In this document: in pieces, positions 1 to 11,600 of the stretch
Layout: each line of letters starts with the position of its first letter
Numbering within the stretch: position 1 is the first letter of the stretch
Assembly (NCBI RefSeq): GCF_020360975.1
Contig: NW_025408678.1
Location: 2,501,368 to 2,565,367, forward strand
DNA: 64,000 nucleotides
Reading direction: 5' to 3'
From: Hirsutella rhossiliensis
Lineage: Eukaryota > Ascomycota > Sordariomycetes > Hypocreales > Ophiocordycipitaceae
Made by a program: the position numbers and the translations under genes
The notes under the pieces: generated by a model
Told to the model about the DNA's origin: nothing
Database searches by the model: none
The model's input: only the letters and a program-made list of their open reading frames with translations

Positions 1-1076
1 AGGGTGTCAGAGAGAAGCTGAGGAGCGGCGAGGGGAGCGATTGGGCCGCGAGCCGTGAGCGCGACCTCGTCTTCCTGTCGCAGCGGATAAGAATGAGGCC
101 GTCGTCCCTGTTGCTGGTTGCATCAAGCATCCATGGCCATCAGTCAATGGTCCCCGCCGAGTCGGAGGGAAATTGCTTGTTTGGCTCGCCGAAGCGGTCT
201 GTGTTAATAAGCGGCCCCGTATGTCCGTATCCGGGGGTGGGTTCTTACAGACATCTACGGAAATAACCCTCTTCACCTCTTGGACACAACTTGCATCCTC
301 TCGCAGCCAATCTCAACCAGCCAAGTCCCCTTCAAGCTGCATTCGACTGCAGAGAGGCTTTTACAGCATCCCCAGCCCCGCCTCAAAGAGACAAGGAAAA
401 GCAAAGAAGGATTGGGAAAAGGAAAAAAAGACACGACCGAGACTCACTTCGGCAGAGGTTGCTTCCCATTGGCTGATTACACGCCCTGACGGACGCTGTA
501 CCGGCACGGCCAAGTTCCGTGCCAACGGCCAGGCCAACTCTGTGCCCCCAGCTGACCTCTCTCTCTCTCTCTCTCTTCTTGCTGCCACAGTCTTTAACAA
601 GTCTCTTGGATCGAAACACCGTCCCCGCATCATCAGTCGCATCATTGTCCCGCGCCGTTATAAACAGTTTAGCATAAAAAATTCATCGCTCTATTTCGTG
701 TTGATAACCAGCTGCAAAGATATCTAGTCTGCGCAACCGAGCCTCGGTTAGATTTGCAACCGCTGTGATCTCCAAGCCTGCCTGTTTGCACCTTTGGCTC
801 ATCCAGCCCCCGCTCTAGCTCTAGCGACCCGCCCAAGCTCTCTCCGAAGAAAGGGTGTGAATGCAGACAAGAAAACAAAACAACTGATGCGGACAAAGAG
901 TGCCCTGTTCCCACCATATCCCATCGCCTCAGATAACTGATGCATGCCCACGAGCGTCGCGCCAACGCCTTGACCCAATCCAACAACCAAGACTCCCGCC
1001 CATTGCCAACTCCAACCAGCGGCGTTTCTTCAAGCAAACCTGTCCGCGTCCTTCAGAATCTCAAACGACCCTCTGG
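1..1076. other. Intergenic, no gene recognised
   Basis: Several short overlapping open frames occur on both strands, but none has a recognisable domain, plausible codon use or splice structure. The stretch lies downstream of the 3' end of the GH5 gene. The only structured element is a CT dinucleotide run at 557-576. Part of a gene that lies mostly left of the window cannot be excluded. Confidence 0.6.
557..576. repeat. (CT)10 microsatellite
   Basis: An uninterrupted run of ten CT dinucleotides in non-coding sequence left of the GH5 gene. Confidence 0.95.
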
Positions 1077-3383
1077 TTACATGACAACACAGCTTCCAAT
1101 GTTGAACCCGTAGCCCTGCTGGCACTGCTCCAGGTAGCCCGCTTCTTCGGCCGACCCCTGCAGAGCGTTATGTTGCCTGACTGTCCCTCGCACCGTCAGA
1201 CTCTGCTCACCAGCCGCATGCCACCACCGCAGCCTCTGCAGCCAAGGGCCCTCGTCTTCGTCTGAGCTAATCTCCCACTTGCCAGACGACACCGTCACCT
1301 CGCACTGGTCTTTGGGGAAGTGAAACTCGGGCAGGAACACAATGGTGGGCACCTCGTCCGTCGCTGCCTTGGGGGCCTTGACCTTGAGACTGTAGGTACA
1401 TCGCCGCAGATCAAAGCCGCTCGTGATGACGTCTCCGGCCACCACCGTCGGTGTCGGTCGGATAAAGGCCTCGGCCGCACGGTAGCCAGGCGCGTTTGTC
1501 AATTCGGGGTCCTTGGCCGACATGCTAGAGCTGATGGACGGGTTCGTGAGGGTGCGCTGAAGGTTGCCGGGCGTCACGGTTTCGTCGTCGCCCCCCTCCC
1601 TGTTCATGGCAGAGAGACGCAGGAGGCTGGTCGCCGACTGGTTGGGCAGAGTGATCTTGGGAAGGGGAGACTGAGGTGGCACTTTGTCGTCGAGAGAGAA
1701 AATAGACAAGTCTTCGCCATCCCACTGGTCGCCTCGTTCGTGGTCATTGGTCGCGCAGTAGAGCCACAGGCAATGCCCCTCTATCTGCGAGCCCTCGACG
1801 CCAAAGTAGTTGGCATCAAGGGCCGCCGACTGGCTCGAGTAGTCGCCCGTCTTATATGCCTTCTTGTCGTCCATGTCATAGGGGATGCCAAACTCTGTCA
1901 GGATACATGGGTGTTTACCGGTGCGATCCAGCCCCTCTTGCCGCAGAGTTGCCAGCTGTTCTTTGAGGCAATTGCGAATCGCCGTTTCGCCGAGCTTGAT
2001 GGCAAAGACGGGGTGGAGATACTTCCCTCGGAGCACCCCGATGACATCGACGTTCCAGGTGCTGTTCCAGTGCTTCGTCATCAACGTGATGCCGTCGTAA
2101 AAGTGAGGCGTAAACGCCATCCTCGGGTCGTCGTCCTCGGTTCCCTTGATCAGGGGCGGCAGCTCCAGCGTCGGATACTGCAGCAGCATGATGCAGTTCT
2201 TGTGCTGGCTCCGGCAAGCCCGACTATATTTTCTCCAGAAGTCCATAAAGTACGTGTTGGTGAACTCGGGATAGTCTAGCGTTTTGCCGGTGGCGGGCTT
2301 CTTGTGGAAGTAGTCCTTCTTCAGGAGTGTGTCGGTGGAAGGGTCCCACACGCCGTGCTGGGCCCAGATGCACTCGCCCAGTTTCCAGTTTGGGTCTCGT
2401 TTCCAGCCGTACTTGGAGTCGTCGTAGTCTTTCGGCAGCCAGGCCACCTCGCCCCGGGGATCAACCAGAGTCGTTCCCGTCTTGTAGGGCCCCAGGCCGC
2501 CCATATCCCAGGTGTCAACCTCGCAGGCGCGCCCCATTCCCGTCAAGAAGGTCTGCCACATGGTCGGGCAGGTTCCTTTCTTCAGGGGATGCTCCTTGGG
2601 GATGACGGCCAGGTCAGCGTAGCCAACCATGCCCTTGTTGGGCTCGTTGAGGCTCTCCCAGCCCACGACGACCTGTTCCTCGAGGTCGCCGGCCTCGTGT
2701 ATGCGCCTGGCGAGATGGGCGCAGGCATTGACAAAATGGCCTTGCAGGTAGTCTTGGATGTTGACGCCGTCGATGACGCACTTTGGGGCAAAGTCCTTGC
2801 CGGCGAAGAAGAGGGTGAAGATGGTGCCGGCGGCGAGGCGAAAGTAGTTTGTGGCCCAGATCATCTTGGGGAACTTGTCGGGCTCAGCCCAGGTGTTGTG
2901 GACAAGGGCGGCCTCGGTGGCAACGAAGCTTTCGGGGTTCAGGCCGCAGGCATAGATGGTCCACATGGGGGCGCCGGAGCCGCCGGTGAAGCGCGACCAG
3001 ACGTCCTGGTGAGGGTCCATGAAAACATAGAGCCCATACGACTTTGCTATCCTCAGAATATCGATGGTGTGCTGGATGAAGGTCTCGTCGTACTTGCCGG
3101 GGCCGGCGGCCTCGATTGCCTCCCAGGTGAATATGTAGCGAACCGTGTTGAAGCCATAGCGCTTTATCCTGGCGAAATGAGTGGGCGCATCCTCCTTGGA
3201 GAAGGGACGCTGGTGAAAGGTGACGCTGTCGCCGTCGAAGAAGTCGTCGACGACGTGCGACGGCTGGTTGGGCTCGCTCGGGAGCTTGGAGTCGCCGGCC
3301 ATGTTGATGCCGCGGAGGACGACCTGCCGGCCGTGGCGGTCACGGAACTGGCCATCCTCGATTTCCAAGCGAAAGGAAGCCAT
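1077..3383 (-). CDS. GH5 glycosidase, ergosteryl-beta-glucosidase / glucosylceramidase-like
   Basis: A single-exon gene of 768 aa. It belongs to the fungal GH5 group (subfamily 12 type) that hydrolyses steryl glucosides or glucosylceramide, like Cryptococcus EGCrP2/Sgl1 and yeast Egh1. The N-terminus LEIEDGQFRDRHGRQVVLRG opens the TIM barrel. The acid/base is Glu247 in WESLNEPNKG and the nucleophile is Glu497 in ILTEFGIPYDM. A beta-rich C-terminal domain follows residue ~640. There is no signal peptide, so a cytosolic or vacuolar site is likely. The start at 3383 (MASFRLE) was chosen because homologous sequence begins there; an in-frame ATG at 3449 would add 22 residues of low-complexity leader. 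The last four residues are CVVM, a CaaX-type prenylation box. The substrate (sterol versus ceramide glucoside) is inferred from family resemblance only. Confidence 0.9.
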   Translation of the reverse strand: MASFRLEIEDGQFRDRHGRQVVLRGINMAGDSKLPSEPNQPSHVVDDFFDGDSVTFHQRPFSKEDAPTHFARIKRYGFNTVRYIFTWEAIEAAGPGKYDETFIQHTIDILRIAKSYGLYVFMDPHQDVWSRFTGGSGAPMWTIYACGLNPESFVATEAALVHNTWAEPDKFPKMIWATNYFRLAAGTIFTLFFAGKDFAPKCVIDGVNIQDYLQGHFVNACAHLARRIHEAGDLEEQVVVGWESLNEPNKGMVGYADLAVIPKEHPLKKGTCPTMWQTFLTGMGRACEVDTWDMGGLGPYKTGTTLVDPRGEVAWLPKDYDDSKYGWKRDPNWKLGECIWAQHGVWDPSTDTLLKKDYFHKKPATGKTLDYPEFTNTYFMDFWRKYSRACRSQHKNCIMLLQYPTLELPPLIKGTEDDDPRMAFTPHFYDGITLMTKHWNSTWNVDVIGVLRGKYLHPVFAIKLGETAIRNCLKEQLATLRQEGLDRTGKHPCILTEFGIPYDMDDKKAYKTGDYSSQSAALDANYFGVEGSQIEGHCLWLYCATNDHERGDQWDGEDLSIFSLDDKVPPQSPLPKITLPNQSATSLLRLSAMNREGGDDETVTPGNLQRTLTNPSISSSMSAKDPELTNAPGYRAAEAFIRPTPTVVAGDVITSGFDLRRCTYSLKVKAPKAATDEVPTIVFLPEFHFPKDQCEVTVSSGKWEISSDEDEGPWLQRLRWWHAAGEQSLTVRGTVRQHNALQGSAEEAGYLEQCQQGYGFNIGSCVVM

Positions 3384-4251
3384 CGTCTCCGTGCGGCCGG
3401 CCGAGCGTGCTCGTGGAAAATGGAGGCGGGTGAGTGAAAGGGGATGCAAAGGCAGGGAGATGACAAGGAGAGGAGGCTCCTGGAGACTTGGTTGGTGGGA
3501 CTGGACAGCTTATGTCCGGCGCGCACAGGCGCCCCCCGGCACTACGCGAGCCACTAAGCAGTGCTGGCAGGTATTACTATGCAGTGCAGTGCGTACAGTA
3601 CTTTCCATTGATGGTACCCGATAGCTTCCAGGTCCCAGCTGGTTCTTTGCCGAGGGTCGAAGCGCTAAGAGTGATGGTTTTAAATCCGAAATCGCATGTA
3701 TGACAATTAAGACAGGGAGATGAAGAAATCACCCGTAAAAGAAATGAAGTCCAGAATGGTGCAAGACTACAATTCTTGTCACTTTTGTGTTTCGTCACGG
3801 CCCTCTTCGTCACGCGAGCCCTCCCGATGACATGACAGGTGACCTGCAGTCCCGCGATGAAATCTTAACTGTCAACCACGGGACTGCGCCAAACTGTCAA
3901 CTCCTCCTGCTCCTTTCAACGAACCGAAGCTCGCTCGTCGACAGAACTACATCTCCTTCGAGCCTTGCGAAACCCAGGCCCGTCACATATGTAATTAATA
4001 CATGCATTAGAGTCGGCCCATGACGGGGCCTGCTTGTATGACGTCGACTCCCTTGCTCTCCCCACGTCCCGCTAGGGGCGCGGTCCACAAAGGTGCGGCG
4101 ATAGCTTCAGGGAGACGACTTTGTTAAAACAGTGGGGACGGACACTTTCTTGTCCCGAGCCTACCACCTCATAAAGCTCAGACTGCAGATGGGCGGCGAT
4201 AAGGCTGCCTTCGCTGTGAGAGCCAGAGCGACTCCTTCCTTCATGCCCAGA
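3384..4251. other. Intergenic between sugar transporter 3' end and GH5 5' end
   Basis: Both neighbours are on the minus strand, so this holds the 3' UTR of the transporter (right side) and the promoter of the GH5 gene (left side). Short open frames are present but none is convincing. No repeat was seen. Confidence 0.6.
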
Positions 4252-6975
4252 TTACGACCAATCCCTTGCAAACGGGACTCGTGGAGGCGGATAACGCGAG
4301 TGGCCGTCGTCAATCTCGACGGCGTATTGGCCCCGGCCCGCCCCGCCCCTCTCACTCTTCATTGCAGTCGGCGACGCTTGATCTTGTCTCCCCATGTAAC
4401 TCATTATATCCAGCTGCGATGAAAGCTCTTCCTCGTCCGCCGGCCCCCAAATCAAATCTCTGTACAGCTCCGGCCGTGGGTACTGAGCGCCAAACAAGTA
4501 GCGTCTCATCAGCCACGGCAGGTGCTCCGTGATTTGAAAGCGCATAAACTTTCGCTTCGACACGGCGAAGATGTGGTCGAGCTCTTCCAGGCTTCGTCTC
4601 TTTGTTTCTTCGACAAACAGGAACACCAGGGCCAGGGCCACGATGTTGAGTCCGCTGAAAAGCCCCAGCGACCCGACCTGACCGAGAGCCCCATCGATGC
4701 TGCGTGGACTGTCAGTCAAGGGGCACAAGCGGCTCAGGATGACTGATTCGGTACCCACCTCGGGTAGAAGATGGAGAGCAGGCCCGCGAAAAACAAGTTG
4801 GTTGAGATTGCACACGCGGTTCCCTGCAAATGTTTAGTGTATTTGCCACCCAGTCCATAATAAAATAGGACGTACGGCTTCGCGGTGCGACAAGGGAAAG
4901 CTTTCCGAGGCAAGCGTGAATGGTATAGGGCCCAAGCCAGGCGAGTAGGCGACGGCGAACACTTCCAACTGCATTAGAACTCGCGGCGCAGATGAAAGGG
5001 CACCCGCGACTCACGGTAAAAGAACAAGGCCGTTAGCCCTCTTCGCTTCCCAGCGTCATTGACGAGTCCTGCCAGCCCCGCTCCCAGCATGAACAACGAC
5101 ATAAAGGGCAAAGTAGTGAGCAGCCACTTTCTTCGCCCTAGTGTGTCTATGCTCTTGATGGCCGGCAATGCAAACAGAAAGTTGATGGCGCCTACTCATG
5201 GTCAGTTTTGGCGAGTGCTTGCTACTAGGAGGGTGACAAACCGAAGCCAAGGCTATAGGCCATTGCTTCCAGCGTATGCTTGTTTTCGGGATTGAAAATG
5301 TTGCCTGCCTGTCCGTCAGCGCGTGCGTCATGATGAAGCTGCCGAGGAAAGCGACCAACCAGAGTAAAACGCGAGAACATTGACTGCGAGCCGCAAAGTT
5401 AGCCAATATGTACGCCCCGTGGTGATCATGAGAGGATGGAAGCCCACCTCCACAGAGCTGTTGCGCTAGATTGACTGTCGAAGCCGAAATCAGCGCATTG
5501 TACAGCCGCCGCTGCTGGAACAGCTGCTTAAACTGTGTGAAAAAGTCGCGAGTAACCCATACAAAGCCCGGGGACAAGGCGGCGTTTTGTGGATCCCAGT
5601 CGCTGATGCCAACTCGCTCCTGTTCGAGCGCCTTGTGGACAAGGTACAAATCTCGTAAAGCTTGCAACTGGGTTGACACGGCGTTAGACATTGAGACAGG
5701 AAATGGAAGCACGCAGGTCCAAAGGGACATGCTGCAGGGAGGACACACCTGGGTGTTCCGGACGTGTAGCAAAACTCGGTACGCTTCCTCGACGCTGTAG
5801 TTTGGCCCCTTCATAAGGTGATAGCGAGGGGACTCTGGGCAGAAGCGGGCGAGGATAAGAAGGGCCAGGCTCGGGACCAGAGGCGCGCCCTGGATCAGGG
5901 CGAGAGTCGTTCGGGGAGAACTGGCGTTGGTGTAAATCATGTTGAAAGAAAAGCCCAGCATGATGCCAAAAGCAACCCTTTCGCTTGTCAGGCCCGCGTA
6001 CAGCCATTCTGGGATGTTGTTTGTGCACATACCAGAGCTGCCAGGCGAGAATGGCTGAGCCGCGCCAGTAGCCCACAGCGGTCTCTGAAGCGAGGATGGG
6101 GGTGCTAACAGCTTTGATGCCCATGCCTAGGGGTGGTTGTTAACAAGGGCTCCAGCCCAAGAGGCGTGATAGACGAACCTAGGCCGTTGACGATTCTGAC
6201 GCAAAGCAGCTGCACCCAGTTGGTTGCGAATATCGCGCCGATCGAACTTGCTAGGATCAGAAAGGCCGCCGTGGTTATTGCGCCCCGTCTGCCGAACCAA
6301 TAGTTGATGGGCAGCGAGAGAGGACAGCCCACCAGGGCGGCGAAGAACCATGGCGACGAGTTGGCGGCCCCGAGACGCCAGACATCGCCGGTGATGTCTT
6401 TTTCCTTGTCCGGCAACGTCAAACCCCACTGGCCCGCATACAGAGACGCCCCGTTGAAGGAAGATTGGACGAAGCCTGGGGAAACAGACGAGTCAGGGCT
6501 TGGACCAGGACGACGATGTAACCGGGGAAGCTCACCTTGCAAAAGAGCTGCCAGAGAGACGGTGGCAATGACGATGCGCATGCCCTTTTCGCTAAACGTA
6601 ACATTCTTCTCCCTGCACAGAGCGTCCCTCTCCTCGGGGGTGAGGTGGACGGGCAGACGGCCTCTCACGTTGAAACGCGGCCTCGCCGCAACCTCGTCGT
6701 ATATGCGTTTGTCTTTGGCCACCCTCGCGGCGCGCAGAATGGTTTCGTACGGGACAGACCGTAAGTGAGACTCGGCAAACTGTCTCACGTCCTCTTCTAG
6801 TTCGGAATCCGTCATGTGTGCTGCGTATGCTCTTGCGTCAGCTTCCGCCATGGTCATGAGGGGATAGCATCATACCCAGAGCATTCTCGATGACGGCGCC
6901 ATCATTGGTTGTCCTGTTGCGCACTTGCGCCGCGAACTTTTCATGGTTCTCGTGAGAAAATGTCTTGCGGCTCAT
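4252..6975 (-). CDS. MFS sugar transporter (12 exons)
   Basis: Spliced model of 695 aa: 6975-6876, 6820-6536, 6475-6179, 6126-6033, 5977-5749, 5667-5448, 5383-5360, 5304-5242, 5191-5015, 4961-4876, 4823-4759, 4699-4252. All introns are GT-AG and all joints keep frame. It is a major facilitator of the sugar-porter family. Hallmarks are the loop GRR motifs (YWFGRRGA and DTLGRRKW), PESPRYH after TM6, QQLCGVNVLAFYS in TM7, and a C-terminal LFVEETKRRSLEEL segment matching the family PETKG region. The N-terminal cytosolic tail of about 110 residues is long for the family. The substrate cannot be told from sequence (hexose, polyol or inositol are possible). Exon 7 is only 24 nt. The start at 6975 begins MSRKTFSHENHEKF, which splices cleanly into the next exon; the first exon boundary is less certain than the others. 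Confidence 0.88.
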
Positions 6976-7991
6976 CGGTATAGCCGTGATGGATTCAAGG
7001 AGGTGACTGCCGTGGGAAGCACTGGGAACAAGCGAGGAAGCCGGAGGGGAGTAGAGTGACGGTGGGAGAAGTTCGGGCTCGCCCGACTTGACAGCATCAA
7101 GCGCCTGGAACGCTGTATACGAGCAGACTAGGACTCTGCCGAGCTGTGACATGGGCCCAGCCAACACGTAGCAAGTACTTGCGGGCGCCACGAGAAGGCA
7201 CCGTATCCCATCAGGGGCTCTAGACCTCGGAGCCAAGTGTAGCTGAGGACGCCCACCAGCTCAGTACAACAGGCCGTCGCATCACAAACATAGCCAAATG
7301 TGGAGGCTGAGCATGGCGTTTGCGAGCAAGAGACGAGCATGGCCAATGTCAGGCGACCCGCGCCGGGGTCTGGACGAGGCGAACGGTACTCCGTAGCCGC
7401 AAGGCAAAAGCCACCAACAGGCACCAACGCTCGTCGTTATTGGCACATGACACCCGACACCCCTGTTGTTGCACTATTGAGAGTCCTGGGCACCAAAAGT
7501 AGATGCAGCCGTCTCGCATTTGGGCGGCCTAGGACAAGGCATTGTCTACTTACCTTGAGTCAACGTCATGTTCGAGTCTGCCCAGTGCGTTGCTCGTCAT
7601 TTGTTTCCTTGGCCTAGTATTTAGTAGCAATGCCATTGGACGCCGCGCTTCGGCTCACGTCGCACAATGCGGTTCCTGGTGCACAGCTCAAGCCATCGTG
7701 GCCCCCTACTTCAGCTGAGCCAGGCTGTGTCCAGTGCACTTGGCTCCTTATTCAGGTCGCCATGAATGCGAAGACGCGTCGGGTGTTTTGGATCCGTGCT
7801 GAAGTGTGTTGCCGCTCCGGCATCATCTCACACTCGATTTAGGTCTGACCAAGTCATGAAATGACGCATCCCGTTGGATGGCGGGCTTGGACCGTACAAC
7901 CTTGGGAGTTGCTTCGCAATCATTGCCGTGCGGGGATTCGACAAGAGTGTTACGGTATTGTCAGGCTGTCAGCAGGAGCTCGATTGATTTC

Positions 7992-8046
7992 TCGACTGGC
8001 TGCCCACTTGACTGCTCGACTGGCTGACCGGTTGTTCGACTGGCTG
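7992..8046. repeat. Three-copy TCGACTGGCTG short repeat
   Basis: The 11-mer TCGACTGGCTG occurs at 7992, 8016 and 8036, with related GACTG/CTTGACTG spacers between copies. It is an imperfect short tandem repeat in non-coding DNA; its function is unknown. Confidence 0.85.
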
Positions 8047-8400
8047 CTTGATTGACAGCTTGCCCGACTGCTGCCCCTGCCTACCGAGCCGTTGCCCAGA
8101 TAGACTAGTAATGCTCTTCGACAATGAGGCTGCCAGCCCTCATTGCTGCCTGGGCTTGCAGGGAGCGGCCGTTGAGCGACGTAGCCGGTAGAATTATGCG
8201 CCACGAGATGCACCATGGCTTCAGTAAAGTTCAATTCGGTCTGATTACAAGGGTATTTAGCTAGTCAAATGCCCAGCAGTCGGGGAGGAGGCGACAGCCA
8301 GTGGTCGCGACATGTGACCTCGACGGCGGGGTATCCCCGGCTAACAGTAAATCTGTCATCAGCTACTTAGGTACCTAGTGAATAACATGGGTAGGTACGG

Positions 8401-8412
8401 GGTACCGGTACC
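8401..8412. repeat. Perfect 12-bp palindrome GGTACCGGTACC
   Basis: A perfect inverted repeat about 190 bp upstream of the SKI3 start, with further GGTACCTA and TAGGTAC words at 8369-8398. It could be a protein-binding site or a low-complexity relic; nothing else identifies it. Confidence 0.7.
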
Positions 8413-8601
8413 TAGGGAGGGAGTCATGCCAACCCACTAGAGCTCATCACGAACCTCACCACGGAGCAAACGATGACCGCGGCTCCCGAAATCGAAGCTC
8501 CCAAAGCATCCGTCATGACGAGAAACCTTTCGAAACTTGAACTACAGTAGAAACCTTCTCTTGAAGAGTCTTTAAGAGGGCAGAACCGAAGCGCCGGCAT
8601 C

Positions 8602-11600
8602 ATGTCGAACCTCAAGGCAATGCTCAAGTCCATCAACGATGCCATTCGGCAGCAAGACTTTGACGAAGCCATAGTCAAGGCCCAGGAGCTTCTACGCAAG
8701 GAGCCAAAGAGCTACCAAGGGTGAGTGCGCACAGAAGCACATGAATTCGGACATGAAATGCTGAGTCCACCAGGCACATCTTCCTGGCCTTTGCGCTGGA
8801 CCAAAAGAACAAGCCGGAAGAGGCAGAAAAGGCTTACCTAGCAGCCACGTCGCTTCGGCCCCAGGATGCGCCAGCGTTCCAGGGACTCATCAAGCTGCAC
8901 GAGAGGCAAGGCACTAACAAGCTGGCCAATTACCAGCGCGCCGTGGTCAGCCTGGCCCGCATCTTTCACGATGCAGACGACATGTACAAATGCCAAGACG
9001 TCGTGGACAAGTTTGTCGACTTTGCCAGGGTGCATGGTGACCAGCTGCAGTACGCGGATGCCCTATGGATTCAGCTCCCAGAGAGCCCTCTGTACCCCAT
9101 CTTGGAGGGCCGATTTCCCAAGCCGGCGAGGACCTACGAAACCATCGCGCACATCCTCCAAGAGTTTGAGAAGAAGCGCATAAACACTCTCATCGGCGAG
9201 CGACGCACTCGACTTGGTGCCAAACTCAGCGACGTCACCGTAGAGGTCAAGCGCGAAGTCTATGGCCAGAGCAAACTCGAGTACATCTATCGCCGTCTCA
9301 TTGACTGGACCAGCGACGATGACCTGAGGCGGCTCTACGAAGAGAAGCTGCTTCAGTACTGCTACGACCGCCTTCTCGTCGCGCCACCGGCAGCCAAGCC
9401 AGAGCAGCAGGCTGCCGTGTTCGGCCTGGCCAAGGATATGGTCATCATCAAACACCCTTTCAAACTTGCCTGGGACATTGCTGTCAACTGGCAAGACAAC
9501 AAGGAAATTGTGGACTGGGACGCCGACTTGCTGCGGAGTTACTGCTCCTTCTTTCCAGATAGTGATCTATACAAGGTCATCACGGCATATTTGACCGCCA
9601 CCTTTTCGCCCTTTCCTGCTGCGAAAAAGGTCGAGTCTCAGGAGGCCACGGCGGTGGCGTCAGACGACAGCGAGGACGATGACGAAGACGGTGGCGCCCC
9701 TACATCTTTCGTGCCGCTGACCGACGAGGACCGCCTGATCATGATCACCGAGGGCATGAGCACCATGGAATCAACTCTGGCGTACCGGCTCGTCGGCCAT
9801 TACTTTCTGCAGCTGGGCGAGTACGAGAGCACTGTCGAGTTCATGCGCAAGGCGCAGCAGTTCGTGACGAGGGAGCGCGCAAGGATCGGGTTGCAATTTC
9901 AGAACACGCAAGATGCCTATTCGGTGTGTCTTGCCACGGCCCTGGTCTACTACCAGTCTCCACGGCACCACCAAGAGGCAAAAGCCATGTTTGATGGCGT
10001 TCTCGAGCGTGATGAGACTTGCACCTCGGCACTGATTGGTGTCGGGTTGATCTTTGAGGAGGAGCAAGAATTCGACCAGGCCATCGATTTCCTCGGCCGG
10101 GCCCTCGAGAGGGACACCTCCAACCTCCGCATCAAGTCGGAGGCGGCTTGGGTCAAGGCCCTGAAGGGGGACTGGCCGATGGCCAGGGATGAACTCTTGA
10201 CCTGTATCAAACCGCTCGAGCAGCAAGACGCCGTCGACAAGGACCTGCTCGCAGACACCCAGTACCGCGTCGGATGCTGCGTCTGGAACCTGGACACGAG
10301 CCGGCAAGCGAGAAAGCAACGCAAGGGCGAGAGTGCATATGCATACTGGCTGGCTGCGCTCAACAACAACCTGAACCACGCCCCGACGTATACCAGCCTC
10401 GGTATCTTCTACAGCGACTACGCCAAAGACCGGAAGAGGGCACGCCGCTGTTTCCAGAAGGCGCTAGAGCTCTCCTCTGCGGAAGTTGTCGCCGCCGAAC
10501 GGCTGGCTCGGTCTTTTGCCGAGGACGCGGACTGGGATCGTGTCGAGCTGGTGGCGCGGCGGGTGGTCGACTCTGGCAAAGTGAAGCCCCCGCCAGGGTC
10601 CAAAAGAAAGGGAATCAGCTGGCCGTTCTCCGCACTGGGTGTTGCTGAATTAAACAAGCAGGAGTTTCACAAGGCCATCGTCTCTTTCCAGTCGGCCTTG
10701 AGACTCTCGCCCAACGACTATCACTCGTGGGTTGGGTTGGGGGAGAGCTACCATAGCTCTGGACGATATATCGCTGCGACCAAGGCCATCCTACAAGCGC
10801 AGAGTCTGGAGCCAGGCGCCCAAGGAGATGTCTTGGAGGACTCGTGGTTCACCAAGTACATGCTTGCCAACATTCGACGCGAGCTGTGCGAGTTTGACGA
10901 GTCCATCGCCCTGTACCAGTCGGTCTTGGAAACGCATGCAGGGGAGGAGGGCGTTGTCATTGCGCTCATGCAAACAATGGTGGAAAGCGGTCTTGCGAGC
11001 GTGGAAAAGGGTCTGTTTGGAAAGGCCGTACAGCTAGCCATCGACACGGTTGATTTTGCCGCCACCACGAGCGGACACGTTCGGGAGACGTTCAACTTTT
11101 GGAAGAGCATCGCCGACGCGTGCTCCATCTTTTCATCAGTCCAAAGCCGCTTGGCCGACTTTCCCACCCAGGCCATCAAAGAATTGTTGCACAGCAGCGA
11201 CCAGCAGGCATTCGACCTGCTCACGAGTGTCGACAAGGTCGGCACCGACGTCGTCTACGCAAAGGGCATATACGCCAACGATGAGCAGACGGGGGTGGAC
11301 CTCACGAGATGCGTGCATGCGACAATTCTGTGCCATAAGCAGGCGATATATGTTTCGTCCGGCGACGTGCATGCACGAGCCGTGGCTCACTACAACCTGG
11401 GATGGGCTGAGTTCCGGGCTCACGCCTGTCTCCCCTCACATCTGCGCAAAAAGTCGAGCAGCTATCTCAAGGCATCGGTGCGGGCCTTCAAGCGATCCAT
11501 TGAGCTGGAGAGCGGCAATTCGGAATTCTGGAACGCGTTGGGCGTGGTGACGAGCGAGATCAACCCGCCCGTATCGCAACACGCGTTCGCCAGAAGCCTG

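Larger units (their letters stand above)
6976..8601. promoter_or_regulatory. Divergent intergenic region: sugar transporter / SKI3
   Basis: This 1.6-kb region separates divergently transcribed genes and so holds both promoters. It contains an imperfect TCGACTGGCTG repeat (7992-8046) and a cluster of GGTACC/TACCTA palindromes (8368-8416) nearer SKI3. Open frames here are short and unconvincing. Confidence 0.55.

Noticed and set aside
1320..3437. Two long plus-strand frames (319 and 377 codons) opposite the GH5 gene
   Set aside because: They lack any domain and mirror third-position GC bias of the minus-strand enzyme, which has both catalytic glutamates.
3384..3449. An upstream start for the GH5 enzyme
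   Set aside because: The added residues resemble leader sequence and family similarity starts at MASFRLEIEDG.
4252..6975. A sugar-utilisation or secondary-metabolite cluster around the GH5 and MFS genes
   Set aside because: Only two adjacent genes could fit, and they are followed by general housekeeping genes; no backbone synthase, cluster regulator or tailoring enzyme is present.
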